Source: Planctomycetota bacterium
GTDB taxonomy: Bacteria; Planctomycetota; UBA1135; GCA-002686595
Assembly: GCA_016779205.1 (NCBI GenBank)
Contig: JADHOC010000033.1
Location: 1-32,683 of the forward strand
Length of the DNA stretch: 32,683 nt
Direction of reading: 5' to 3'
Shown here one piece after another: positions 23,955 through 31,018 of this stretch. The position numbers and the translations under genes are program-made. How positions within the stretch are numbered: the first letter of the stretch is position 1; each line of letters begins with the position of its first letter. Under the pieces are notes generated by a model. It did not search any database. It worked only from the letters and a program-made list of their open reading frames with translations, and was not told the origin of the DNA.

Positions 23955-26198
23955 TCACCGACGCAGTTGCTGCGCGGCGGCCTTCAGAGCGGTCAGGCGA
24001 GCGTCCTGGACCCCCATCTCGTTCAGGGTTCCGATCGCGTCCTCCGCCTCCTGGTCCCGGCCCAGGGTGAACAGCACGCGGGCCTGCAGGGCGATGAGCT
24101 GGGGGTCGACGGGCCGCCGCTTGCGCAGCTCGACGATCAGGCCCAGGGACCGCTCGCGGCTGCTTGCGGCGAGCTCGTTGTCCCCCTCAGCCTCCGCGAC
24201 GGCGCCGCTCACCAGGAGCGCGCGCGCGCGGTCCATCCGGAGCCGCCGATCGTCGCCAGCCATGGCCTCGGCCTGGATCGCGTTCATGACGGCCAAGGCC
24301 TTCTGCTTGGCACCCGTCCAGCGCCCCTGTGCCAGCAGGAGTTCGGCCTCGACGACATTGGCCCGGATCATCAGGTCTCCTGCACGGCGGTGCTTCAGGG
24401 CCGCCGGGCCAGCCTTGGCCCGGCGTGAGCGCAGTCCACGGAGCTCCTCACGGGCTCGCAGGATCTCCCCTTCAGCCAGGTAGGCCTCGGTGCAGCTGAG
24501 CTGCTGCTGCAGGACGTCCAGCTGGAATGACGCGGGGAGGTCTCCGGAGGCCATCAGCTCGTCCATGAGCTGGATGCTCTCTCGGTGCAGCTGCACGGCC
24601 TCCTCCCCTTGCCCGACGATCCGCAGGGAGTCCGCCAGCAGGGCGGCCGACTTGGCCCACTCGCGGTGCCACGAGGTCTTCCCGGGCTCCATCTCGCGGA
24701 GGAGACGCCAGGCCTCGATCGACGTGTGGTGGGCCTCGATCGCCTCGAGGTAGCGGCCCAGCTCGCGCTGACTCCTGGCGAGCACGTCGGCGCCGCGCGC
24801 GAGGGTCCAACGGGCCCGACCGGAACCCGGATCGCGCTCGATCAGGTCCTCCGCGAGCCCCACGTGCTCGTTGAGCAGATCCACCGCCTGGTTCCGGTTC
24901 CCCGCCTGGAACGCCATGTTGGCCGCGAGCTTCCCAAGGTCGCAGCGCAACTCGAGCACGTCGAGCGAGGCGCCATCCTGCACGAGGTCGGGATCCTCGA
25001 GCGCCTTCCGCGCGCGGTTGAAGAGGTTCAGCGCGCGCGGCGCGCTGGACCGCCCGGACGACATCGAGACGTCGCCCAGACTGATGAGCGCGCGGACCTG
25101 CGCGAGGCGGAGCGAGCGGTCCGCCGCTCCATTCTCGATCGCCCCCTCACACAGCTCGATGGCGCGGCCGAACTGCGCCCGGGCCTCCCTGAAGTCGCGC
25201 TCCTCCACGCCCAGCTCGCCGAGGGCGATTCGCGCGGCCACCTCGCCCTCGAGCGCGCGGGGTCGGCCGTGCAGCGCGGACGCCACCTCGATGGCCCGGC
25301 GGAAGTGCCCCTTTGCCTCGGGGAGGCTGCCCACGAGTCGCTGAGCCCGCCCGTTCCATACGAGCGCGACGGCGAGCATCTCCTGATCGTCCAGGCCACC
25401 GCCAGCTCCCTCCATCTCGATGGACGCGAGGGCCCGGGCTCCAGCAGCTGCGAGCGGGCCGATCTCATCGACCCGTTCGAGCTCGTCGTAGGTCCCCAGC
25501 AGGAGCCCCTCGAAGCTGGCCCGCGCGTCGGAGAGCCGGATCGTGGCGCGGTCCCTCGCCTCCGCCGCCCGTCGCTGCGAGAGCCCGAGGCCCAAGGTCA
25601 GCCCCACCACGCAGACCGAGAGGGCGAGCACAGGACCGCGCGACACTCCACCGGCGCGCTGCTGCTCGAAGGCGGCGCGCCACTGGGCCGGCGTCGGACG
25701 GGACGCTGGCTCGAGGGCCGTGGAGCGCACGACGAGGGCCTGGAGGCGCTCGGGCACGCCCCCGGGCACCGGCGCGATGCCGTCCTCGGCGAGGGCTGCG
25801 ATTTCCTTCTCGGACCCCGTCCGAACCGGATCGCCGACGAGGACCTCCATCAGGACCAGGGCCAGGGAGTAGGCGTCCGAAGCCGCCGTCGCCCCTGCCC
25901 CCCTGGCGACCTCGGGAGAGGCGTAGCGGAGCGTGGACGTGCCCGGCGGCGAGGTCGTCCGCGGCAGCAGCGAGACCAGCCCGTCGTCCCCCACCTGGAA
26001 CACGGACGGACGCAGCGCGCCGTGCACGACGCCGCTCGCGTGGAGAGACTCCACGGCGTCACAGAGTCCCTGGCAAAGCCGCCGCCCCTCGCGGTCACCA
26101 TGGGTGACACTCCCCCTGCCGATGGCGCGCTCGGCGAGGAGATCTGCGAGAGATCGAGCGACCGCGACATTCCCCTCTCGAGTGCGGTGCGTGATCAC
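23955..26198 (-). CDS. Membrane-anchored pseudokinase with TPR-like extracytoplasmic region
   Basis: This 747-residue protein starts at GTG 26198. Residues 1-180 match a Hanks-type kinase only from subdomain V onward (RSLADLLAE..., CDAVESLHASGVVHGALRPSVF, RYASPEVARG, SDAYSLALVLMEVLVG, SRPTPAQW). The Gly-rich loop, the ATP-anchoring Lys and helix C are absent. HRD reads HGA (59-61), the catalytic-loop Asn is gone and no DFG is present. It is therefore almost certainly catalytically dead. A membrane helix spans about 189-207 (PVLALSVCVVGLTLGLGLS). The remaining 540 residues are helical and TPR-like (EAKGHFRRAIEVASAL, EARAQFGRAIELCEGA). A signalling scaffold is the likely role. It lies 71 bp downstream of map on the same strand. 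Confidence 0.85.
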   Translation of the reverse strand: MITHRTREGNVAVARSLADLLAERAIGRGSVTHGDREGRRLCQGLCDAVESLHASGVVHGALRPSVFQVGDDGLVSLLPRTTSPPGTSTLRYASPEVARGAGATAASDAYSLALVLMEVLVGDPVRTGSEKEIAALAEDGIAPVPGGVPERLQALVVRSTALEPASRPTPAQWRAAFEQQRAGGVSRGPVLALSVCVVGLTLGLGLSQRRAAEARDRATIRLSDARASFEGLLLGTYDELERVDEIGPLAAAGARALASIEMEGAGGGLDDQEMLAVALVWNGRAQRLVGSLPEAKGHFRRAIEVASALHGRPRALEGEVAARIALGELGVEERDFREARAQFGRAIELCEGAIENGAADRSLRLAQVRALISLGDVSMSSGRSSAPRALNLFNRARKALEDPDLVQDGASLDVLELRCDLGKLAANMAFQAGNRNQAVDLLNEHVGLAEDLIERDPGSGRARWTLARGADVLARSQRELGRYLEAIEAHHTSIEAWRLLREMEPGKTSWHREWAKSAALLADSLRIVGQGEEAVQLHRESIQLMDELMASGDLPASFQLDVLQQQLSCTEAYLAEGEILRAREELRGLRSRRAKAGPAALKHRRAGDLMIRANVVEAELLLAQGRWTGAKQKALAVMNAIQAEAMAGDDRRLRMDRARALLVSGAVAEAEGDNELAASSRERSLGLIVELRKRRPVDPQLIALQARVLFTLGRDQEAEDAIGTLNEMGVQDARLTALKAAAQQLRR

Positions 26199-26204
26199 GC
26201 GACG

Positions 26205-26210
26205 AGCCTA
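26205..26210 (-). promoter_or_regulatory. -10-like TAGGCT next to the pseudokinase start (candidate leaderless promoter)
   Basis: TAGGCT is followed by six bases (CGTCGC) and then GTG 26198. The TAG of this hexamer is also the in-frame stop that prevents any longer reading of the pseudokinase. Confidence 0.45.
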
Positions 26211-26269
26211 GCGAACCAGGGAAAACCCTTCCAGCACCTTGCTCCGCCCAGGGGCGAGGCCCTCGAAGG

Positions 26270-27163
26270 TCAGGCCGTGATGATCTCGACCCCGTCGGAG
26301 GCCACGTGGAGGGTGTGCTCGGTCTGGGCGACGAGGACCCCGGGTTGCTCGACCAGGGGCGGGTAGCGTACCAGTGAGCGCTGCCGCGCGAGCTTGGAGA
26401 TGGTGTCCTCCAGCACGTCTCGGTCGAAGTCGTTGAAGTAGCGGCGGGCGATGGGCAGCCCGTTCCATCCCTGCATGGCCTTCAGGACCTGCTTGTCGAT
26501 GCCCTTGGCCTTCCGCGGGGGGCGGACGAGCATGAAGACCTCTGCCTTACCCGCCTCGTGGATGAAGCCGCGGCCCGTGCAGGCGAAGGGCTCGATGGCG
26601 ATCACCGATCCCTCCTGGAGGCGTTCCCCGCCGCGCTCCCCGTAGCTGGGGATCTGCGGGGCACAATGCACCTTCCATCGATCGAGCCCGTGACCGGTCA
26701 GGTTCCGGACCGGCTCGAAGCCGGCCTGGGTGATCGTGCGCTCGACGGCGGCGCCGATCTCGGAGACCGGGCGACCCGGCTCGACCAGAGCGATGGCCGC
26801 CGCGAGCGCGTCCGCGGAGGCGCCGATGAGGTCGGCGTTCTGCCCCTTCTCCGAGAGGTCGACGGTGCAGGCGGTGTCCGCGATCCACCCGTCCACGTGG
26901 ACGCCCATGTCGACCTTCACCACGTCCCCCTCCTCGTAGACCATCGTGTCGTCGGGCGAGGAGCAGTAGTGGGCGGCGCACTCGTTGCGAGAGGTCTGCG
27001 CCGGGAAGGCAGGCGCCGCGCCGGCCTCCCGGATCATCGACTCGATCGTCTCGAGGATGTGCCGGAGCTCGACGCCCGGCTGAATCGCACCCCTCGCCCA
27101 CTCCCGGCACGCGGCGGCGATCTTCCCGGCGCGCCGCGTCTTTTCCAGACCTTCATCGTTCAT
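26270..27163 (-). CDS. map: Methionine aminopeptidase, type II-like
   Basis: This 297-residue protein removes the initiator Met from nascent proteins. It is a type II (archaeal/eukaryotic-like) rather than the usual bacterial type I enzyme. It has the NECAAHY box with His65, then Asp85 and Asp96 in KVDMGVHVDGWIADTA, His158 in LTGHGLDRWKVH, Glu191 in IAIEPF and Glu282 in QTEHT. An insert of about 60-70 residues sits between the last two Glu, as in type II enzymes. All five metal ligands are present, so it should be active. The start is ATG 27163, preceded by TAACAT at 7 nt. The pseudokinase gene follows. Confidence 0.9.
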   Translation of the reverse strand: MNDEGLEKTRRAGKIAAACREWARGAIQPGVELRHILETIESMIREAGAAPAFPAQTSRNECAAHYCSSPDDTMVYEEGDVVKVDMGVHVDGWIADTACTVDLSEKGQNADLIGASADALAAAIALVEPGRPVSEIGAAVERTITQAGFEPVRNLTGHGLDRWKVHCAPQIPSYGERGGERLQEGSVIAIEPFACTGRGFIHEAGKAEVFMLVRPPRKAKGIDKQVLKAMQGWNGLPIARRYFNDFDRDVLEDTISKLARQRSLVRYPPLVEQPGVLVAQTEHTLHVASDGVEIITA

Positions 27164-27170
27164 CAGGGGG

Positions 27171-27176
27171 ATGTTA
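27171..27176 (-). promoter_or_regulatory. -10-like TAACAT next to the map start (candidate leaderless promoter)
   Basis: TAACAT is followed by seven bases (CCCCCTG) and then ATG 27163. The gap is pyrimidine-rich, so no ribosome-binding site is present. Two small hairpins (CTCCC-GTC-GGGAG at 27189-27201 and CCGGTG-GGT-CACCGG at 27210-27224) lie upstream in the divergent region and could be operators. Confidence 0.45.
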
Positions 27177-27275
27177 CCGCCGATGGCACTCCCGTCGGGA
27201 GGGATGTCGCCGGTGGGTCACCGGAAGAGCGGGGATCCTCCGCCCGAGACACACCCCCGCCCGTCGCCTCACCCC

Positions 27276-27716
27276 ATGCGCCCCAACCCGTTGCTCCCCT
27301 GGCTCATCCTGTCCGTGGCCAGCTGCGTCACCTCCACCACCACCGTGGGCGCCGTCGAGACCAGGGGAGCCCTGCTCTCCGTGGCCCCGGCGCAGCGCGC
27401 CTGGCTGGTCGAAGATGAGGACTCCTTCCTCGGCTCCGTGGTCCGCTTCGAGGGCCAGGAGGGCTCGGAGGAGTTCTTCTTCATGGTCCGCAATCCCTGG
27501 GACCAGGACATCGGGATGATCGATCACCTGGGCCGGACCTGGAAGCGCGTCCCCCACGAGGAGGACGCCTGGCTGGGGACGGGGACCGTCCTGGAGGGGG
27601 TCCAGCGGATCCTCGGGGCCGGGGAACGGGCCCGGATGGTCGAGCTCGAGGTCAGCCAACTGGAGGCCCGGACCCAGGCCGAGCGGGCCCGGTTGCCAGG
27701 CGGAATTGGCGGATAA
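27276..27716 (+). CDS. Small lipoprotein of unknown function
   Basis: This 146-residue protein starts at ATG 27276, with the signal MRPNPLLPWLILSVASC (lipobox VASC) immediately after. The mature part is a beta-rich domain: LVEDEDSFLGSVVRFEGQEGSEEFFFMVRNPWDQDIGMIDHLGRTWKRVPHEEDAWLGTGTV. A helical tail ends in Gly. The strand pattern and length recall small periplasmic lipoproteins that sit beside envelope genes, but I do not recognise the family. The kinase gene follows on the same strand after 194 bp. Confidence 0.72.
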   Translation: MRPNPLLPWLILSVASCVTSTTTVGAVETRGALLSVAPAQRAWLVEDEDSFLGSVVRFEGQEGSEEFFFMVRNPWDQDIGMIDHLGRTWKRVPHEEDAWLGTGTVLEGVQRILGAGERARMVELEVSQLEARTQAERARLPGGIGG

Positions 27717-27910
27717 ACCGCCCCCTCCGGCCCCGCCTGACGGATTTGAGCGCAGACCGACCCCGGTATTCCCTCAATCCACGGCCCGATTCTCTCGATG
27801 AGGGAATGACGGCGCGGTCCCAGGCACGCCCACAAAGCCTCCCGCGTTCTCACTCAGCCCCTCCCAGCACCCCTCTCCATCACGCTCACCGGATCCCGAG
27901 GCAGTTCTCG

Positions 27911-28837
27911 ATGATCAAACTCGAAGCAGGCGAACGCATCGGCACGTACCGAGTGCTCGATTTCATCGCACGCGGTGGCTTCTCGCTCGTTTACCTCGCC
28001 GAAGACGAGGAAGGCCAGAAGGTCGCCCTCAAGATCGGTGACGTCGCCGGTGGCGGCCGCTACGTGACTCGGTTCCTCGAGATCACGAACAAGCGCCAGG
28101 CCGAGGGCATCAGCCCGGACGAGACGCCGGCGGAGGCCATCTTCTTCCGTCAGGACGGGGTCCGCATCGACTTCCTTGACGTGCACGAGATCGACGACCT
28201 GGTCCGGGAAGAGTCAGAGCTCCTCCAGGAGGTCAAGAGCCCGAACGTGGTGACGGTGCGCGACTGCTTCCGGCACGACGGCCGTCCCGTGATGGTCATG
28301 GACTTCGTGCGCGGCAAGACGCTGCGCGAGAAGATCCGCGCCCTCGAGGGCATCCGGCTCAACTGGTTCCTCACGATCGTCCGCTCCCTGCAGAAGCTCA
28401 AGGCCGCGGGAACCATGGACTACCACGGGGACCTCAAGCCCGAGAACATCATCGTCAAGCCGTCTGGCTCGGTGGTCCTGGTGGACCCCGCCATGCGCGC
28501 CGACGAGCGCGGCGTCATCACCACGACGCCCCACTACAACCCCTTCCTCCTCCGGGAGAGCAAGGCCGACGTCATGGGCATCGGCGTCATGCTCTACGAG
28601 ATCCTCACGGGCGTCCTGCCCTTCGACGAGGTCCCGTGGCAGTACGCCGGCCGCGAACAAGGCGGAGAGACCGAGCGCCTCTCCCTGAGCTTCTTCCTCA
28701 GCTACACGCCGCCGAAGGACCTCAACCCCAACACCCCGGACGCCCTGGCGACCATCGTGTACCGCTGCCTCACCGTGCAGGAGTACGGGCTCGAGGAGCT
28801 GGAGAAGGACCTCGTGGACTTCCTCCGCAAGGACTGA
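27911..28837 (+). CDS. Atypical Hanks-type Ser/Thr protein kinase (soluble)
   Basis: This 308-residue protein starts at ATG 27911; GAGG about 10 nt upstream could be the ribosome-binding site. The kinase landmarks are a Gly-rich loop (IARGGFSLVY, 19-28), Lys41 in VALKIG, a helix-C Glu in REESELLQEV, HGD in YHGDLKPENIIV (Asp174, Asn retained) and DPA in place of DFG (LVDPAMR). The catalytic Lys, Asp, Asn and metal Asp are all kept, so it may be active. An insert of about 45 residues separates strand 3 from helix C. The APE motif is not recognisable (HYNPFLL). No membrane segment is seen. The frame upstream to 27746 is Pro/Ser-rich and probably untranslated. Confidence 0.87.
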   Translation: MIKLEAGERIGTYRVLDFIARGGFSLVYLAEDEEGQKVALKIGDVAGGGRYVTRFLEITNKRQAEGISPDETPAEAIFFRQDGVRIDFLDVHEIDDLVREESELLQEVKSPNVVTVRDCFRHDGRPVMVMDFVRGKTLREKIRALEGIRLNWFLTIVRSLQKLKAAGTMDYHGDLKPENIIVKPSGSVVLVDPAMRADERGVITTTPHYNPFLLRESKADVMGIGVMLYEILTGVLPFDEVPWQYAGREQGGETERLSLSFFLSYTPPKDLNPNTPDALATIVYRCLTVQEYGLEELEKDLVDFLRKD

Positions 28838-28859
28838 GGGAGCCCCCTCCACCCGCCCG

Positions 28860-28903
28860 ATGAACGGAGCGCGCGCGGCCCTGGCCGCGCGCGCTCCGTT
28901 CAT
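28860..28903 (+). terminator. Perfect 21-bp inverted repeat after the kinase gene
   Basis: Arms at 28860-28880 and 28883-28903 are exact reverse complements separated by two bases (CT). The stem contains a GCGCGCGCGG core flanked by an ATGAACGGA end. It lies 22 nt past the kinase stop and is followed by TCC without a T-tract. Terminator is the likely role, but the length is unusual. Confidence 0.65.
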
Positions 28904-29002
28904 TCCGTCGACTCCTTCGGACCGACGGCCCCCCCACAGCCCGGAGGGCCAGCAGCCGGTCGGCCGATCGGATACCCTCCGCCTCGCCACCGGCGACCCC
29001 AC

Positions 29003-29917
29003 ATGCAACCCGAATACGACCGCATCGAGGTCCCCGCGGCCCTGGCTGGACAGCGCCTGGACCGCGTCCTCGACCAGCTCCACGGAGACCTCTCCAAGGC
29101 CCAGCTCCAGAAGCTGGTGCGGCGAGGCCGGGTCAAGCTCAACGGGCGCAAGGTGCTGCGGTCGAACGGCAAGGTCGCCAAGGGCGCCGTCCTGGAGGTC
29201 GGGCGCGAGCGCTCGGAGGCGGAGCCCCAGGTCGCGATCCTCCACGAGGAGGAGGACTTCCTCGTGGTGGTCAAGCCCGCCGGCTGGCTGACCCACGCGG
29301 CGGACCGCTCCAAGGTCGTCGACCTCGCGGGTCACCTCGAAGCCACCCACGGCCCCCTGCCCACCTCCCGCGGCGTGGATCGGCCCGGGGTCGTCCACCG
29401 CCTCGACCGGGACACCAGCGGCGTGCTCGTCTTCGCCCGCAACGAGGAGACCCTGAAGGTCCTCCAGGACCAGTTCCGCGCCCACACCGTGGGCAAGCGC
29501 TACCTCGCGCTCGTGACCGGCCGCCCCGAGCAGAACTTCACCGTGGATGCCCCCCTCGGCCCCGTCCCGGGGAAGGCCGACCGCCAGATGGTGGACGACG
29601 CCGACGGGAAGGACGCCACGACCGAGGTCGAGGTGCTGGAGCAGTTCGGGCAGCACGCATTGCTCGCCTGCACGATCCGCACCGGCCGCCGCCACCAGAT
29701 CCGCGTCCACCTCACCGCCCGCGGGCTGCCCGTGGCAGGGGACCACCTCTACGGCACCCGCGCCCACGTCCCGCTTCCCGGCGGCCGCGTGCGCCTCGCC
29801 CTGCACGCGGAGCGGCTGAGCTTCGATCACCCCCGCTCCGGCGAGCGCCTCACCTTCGAGGCCCCCTTGCCCCCCGACCTGAGCGCCGCGCTCTCGGCCC
29901 TGCGGGCGGGGTCCTGA
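29003..29917 (+). CDS. RluA/RluD-family 23S rRNA or tRNA pseudouridine synthase
   Basis: This 304-residue protein starts at ATG 29003. An N-terminal S4 RNA-binding domain spans about 8-68 (GQRLDRVLDQL, LSKAQLQKLVRRGRVKLNG). The catalytic domain carries VVKPAGWLTH, the active-site Asp135 in HRLDRDTSG, KRYLALVTG, and GRRHQIRVHL followed by GDHLYG. Enzymes of this family isomerise specific uridines in rRNA or tRNA. The particular site (RluC, RluD or RluA-like) cannot be told from sequence alone. It is the first gene of a pair with acpH, 16 bp apart. Confidence 0.92.
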   Translation: MQPEYDRIEVPAALAGQRLDRVLDQLHGDLSKAQLQKLVRRGRVKLNGRKVLRSNGKVAKGAVLEVGRERSEAEPQVAILHEEEDFLVVVKPAGWLTHAADRSKVVDLAGHLEATHGPLPTSRGVDRPGVVHRLDRDTSGVLVFARNEETLKVLQDQFRAHTVGKRYLALVTGRPEQNFTVDAPLGPVPGKADRQMVDDADGKDATTEVEVLEQFGQHALLACTIRTGRRHQIRVHLTARGLPVAGDHLYGTRAHVPLPGGRVRLALHAERLSFDHPRSGERLTFEAPLPPDLSAALSALRAGS

Positions 29918-29933
29918 CCAGCCCGCCCTACCG

Positions 29934-30542
29934 GTGAACTACCTCGCGCACGTCACCCTCGCCGAGCCCACCGACGAGACCCGGCTCGGGGCGCTGCTCG
30001 GAGACTTCGGGCGGGGCCTCGATGTGGAGTCCCTCCCCGCGGGCATGCGCTTCGCGCTCCTCGAGCATCGCGCCCTGGACCAGTGGTTCGACGATCATCC
30101 CCGGGTGCGCGCCGAGCGCGCCCGGTTCCCCGCGGAGCTGCGCCGCTTCTCGGGCATCCTCCTGGACGTGTTCGCCGACCACGTCCTGGCCCGCCGCTGG
30201 GGGGACCTCCACCCGCGCCCCATGGACGAGGTCACGGGCAGCCTCTACCGCTCGTTCGAGACCTACGCCCACCTCCTCCCCCCCCGCCTCGTGGAGGTGG
30301 CCCCCCGCATGGCCGCTGACGACTGGCTCTGCGGGTACGGCGACCGGGCGAACGTCCGGCGCGCCCTCGAGGGGATCGCCCGGCGCCTGCGTCGGGAGAC
30401 CCCCATCGCGAGGGGCTTCGACGAGCTCGGCCGGCGCTACCCGGAGATCGAGGCCTGCGTCCTCGAGGTCTGGCCGGAGGCCAACGGCTGGCTGGAGCAG
30501 CGCCGCAAGGCCCTCCGCGCCGCTGACCCTCAGCCGAAGTAG
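29934..30542 (+). CDS. acpH: Acyl-carrier-protein phosphodiesterase (AcpH family)
   Basis: This 202-residue protein starts at GTG 29934, 16 bp after the pseudouridine synthase stop, so it is probably in one operon with it. The AcpH pattern is clear: VNYLAHVTLAEP near the start, LGALLGDFGRG, the EHRALDQWFDDHP box of the HD-like metal site, and FSGILLDVFADHVLARRW. AcpH hydrolyses the phosphopantetheine arm from acyl carrier protein, turning holo-ACP back to apo-ACP. Conserved His/Asp residues are in place, so it should be active. Its last 13 bp overlap the end of the convergent gene. Confidence 0.88.
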   Translation: MNYLAHVTLAEPTDETRLGALLGDFGRGLDVESLPAGMRFALLEHRALDQWFDDHPRVRAERARFPAELRRFSGILLDVFADHVLARRWGDLHPRPMDEVTGSLYRSFETYAHLLPPRLVEVAPRMAADDWLCGYGDRANVRRALEGIARRLRRETPIARGFDELGRRYPEIEACVLEVWPEANGWLEQRRKALRAADPQPK

Positions 30543-30892
30543 GCCAGGGCCCGCAGCATCGCGTCCGCGGTGGTGAGCTCGGCCGCGGCGTCCTCCTGCT
30601 GGACGTCCTCGGCCACGAGCACGAACAGGGCGAAGCAGGCGTTCAGCACCGGGTCGATGTTGGACCGGATCCAGCCCTGGGCGACCTCGAGCCCCTCGTG
30701 GGCGTGCTCGACGTCCTCGAACTGCCCGGTGAGCAGGGAGACCTGGGTGAACTGCTCCGCCAGCCAGTCCCGGTCCCGCGCCTTCTCCGGCGACTGGAAC
30801 ATGAGGGCCAGCATGCCGCCCACGACCTTCTTGCGGGTCTCGTCGAAGCCTGCGAGTTCGGCGCGAAGCTCATCGCGGGTGGGGATGTTCAT
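30530..30892 (-). CDS. Small hypothetical helical protein
   Basis: This 120-residue protein is read from ATG 30892 (MNIPTRDELRAELAGFDETRKKVVGGMLALMF). A 15-codon extension to 30937 lacks coding character. The product is predicted to be almost wholly helical and acidic, with no signal peptide or Cys-rich motif; one Cys is present late (NACFALFVLVAED). I recognise no family. Its 3' end overlaps acpH by 13 bp tail to tail. It lies downstream of the large truncated gene on the same strand. A CCCGGCGG-GCA-CCGCCGGG hairpin (30902-30920) sits 9 nt before the start. Confidence 0.65.
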   Translation of the reverse strand: MNIPTRDELRAELAGFDETRKKVVGGMLALMFQSPEKARDRDWLAEQFTQVSLLTGQFEDVEHAHEGLEVAQGWIRSNIDPVLNACFALFVLVAEDVQQEDAAAELTTADAMLRALAYFG

Positions 30893-30938
30893 GGGATTGG
30901 GCCCGGCGGGCACCGCCGGGGACCGTGGGCAGAACATA

Positions 30939-30971
30939 GCGCGCGACGCCCCGCTCGGGGGCGCCGCGCGC
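30939..30971 (-). terminator. Long GC hairpin downstream of the large right-edge gene
   Basis: GCGCGCG-a-CGCCCC (30939-30952) pairs with GGGGCG-c-CGCGCGC (30958-30971). The stem has 13 base pairs with one central mismatch and a 5-nt loop. It is about 48 nt past the stop at 31019. Together with the hairpin at 30902-30920 it probably separates the two minus-strand genes. Confidence 0.5.
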
Positions 30972-31018
30972 GATCCAGCGCCGCCGGGCGTGGGTCCATC
31001 GACCCCCAGGCCGTCGGC

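Noticed and set aside
24585..26366. 593-codon open frame on the plus strand
   Set aside because: It is antisense to the pseudokinase-TPR gene with a composition typical of shadow frames and no recognisable motif.
26208..26468. Upstream in-frame segment as a lost N-terminus of the pseudokinase
   Set aside because: It is separated by a TAG stop, overlaps the map gene and does not resemble a kinase N-lobe.
28860..29291. Open frame starting in the 21-bp inverted repeat
   Set aside because: It overlaps the pseudouridine synthase gene in another frame and has no coding character.
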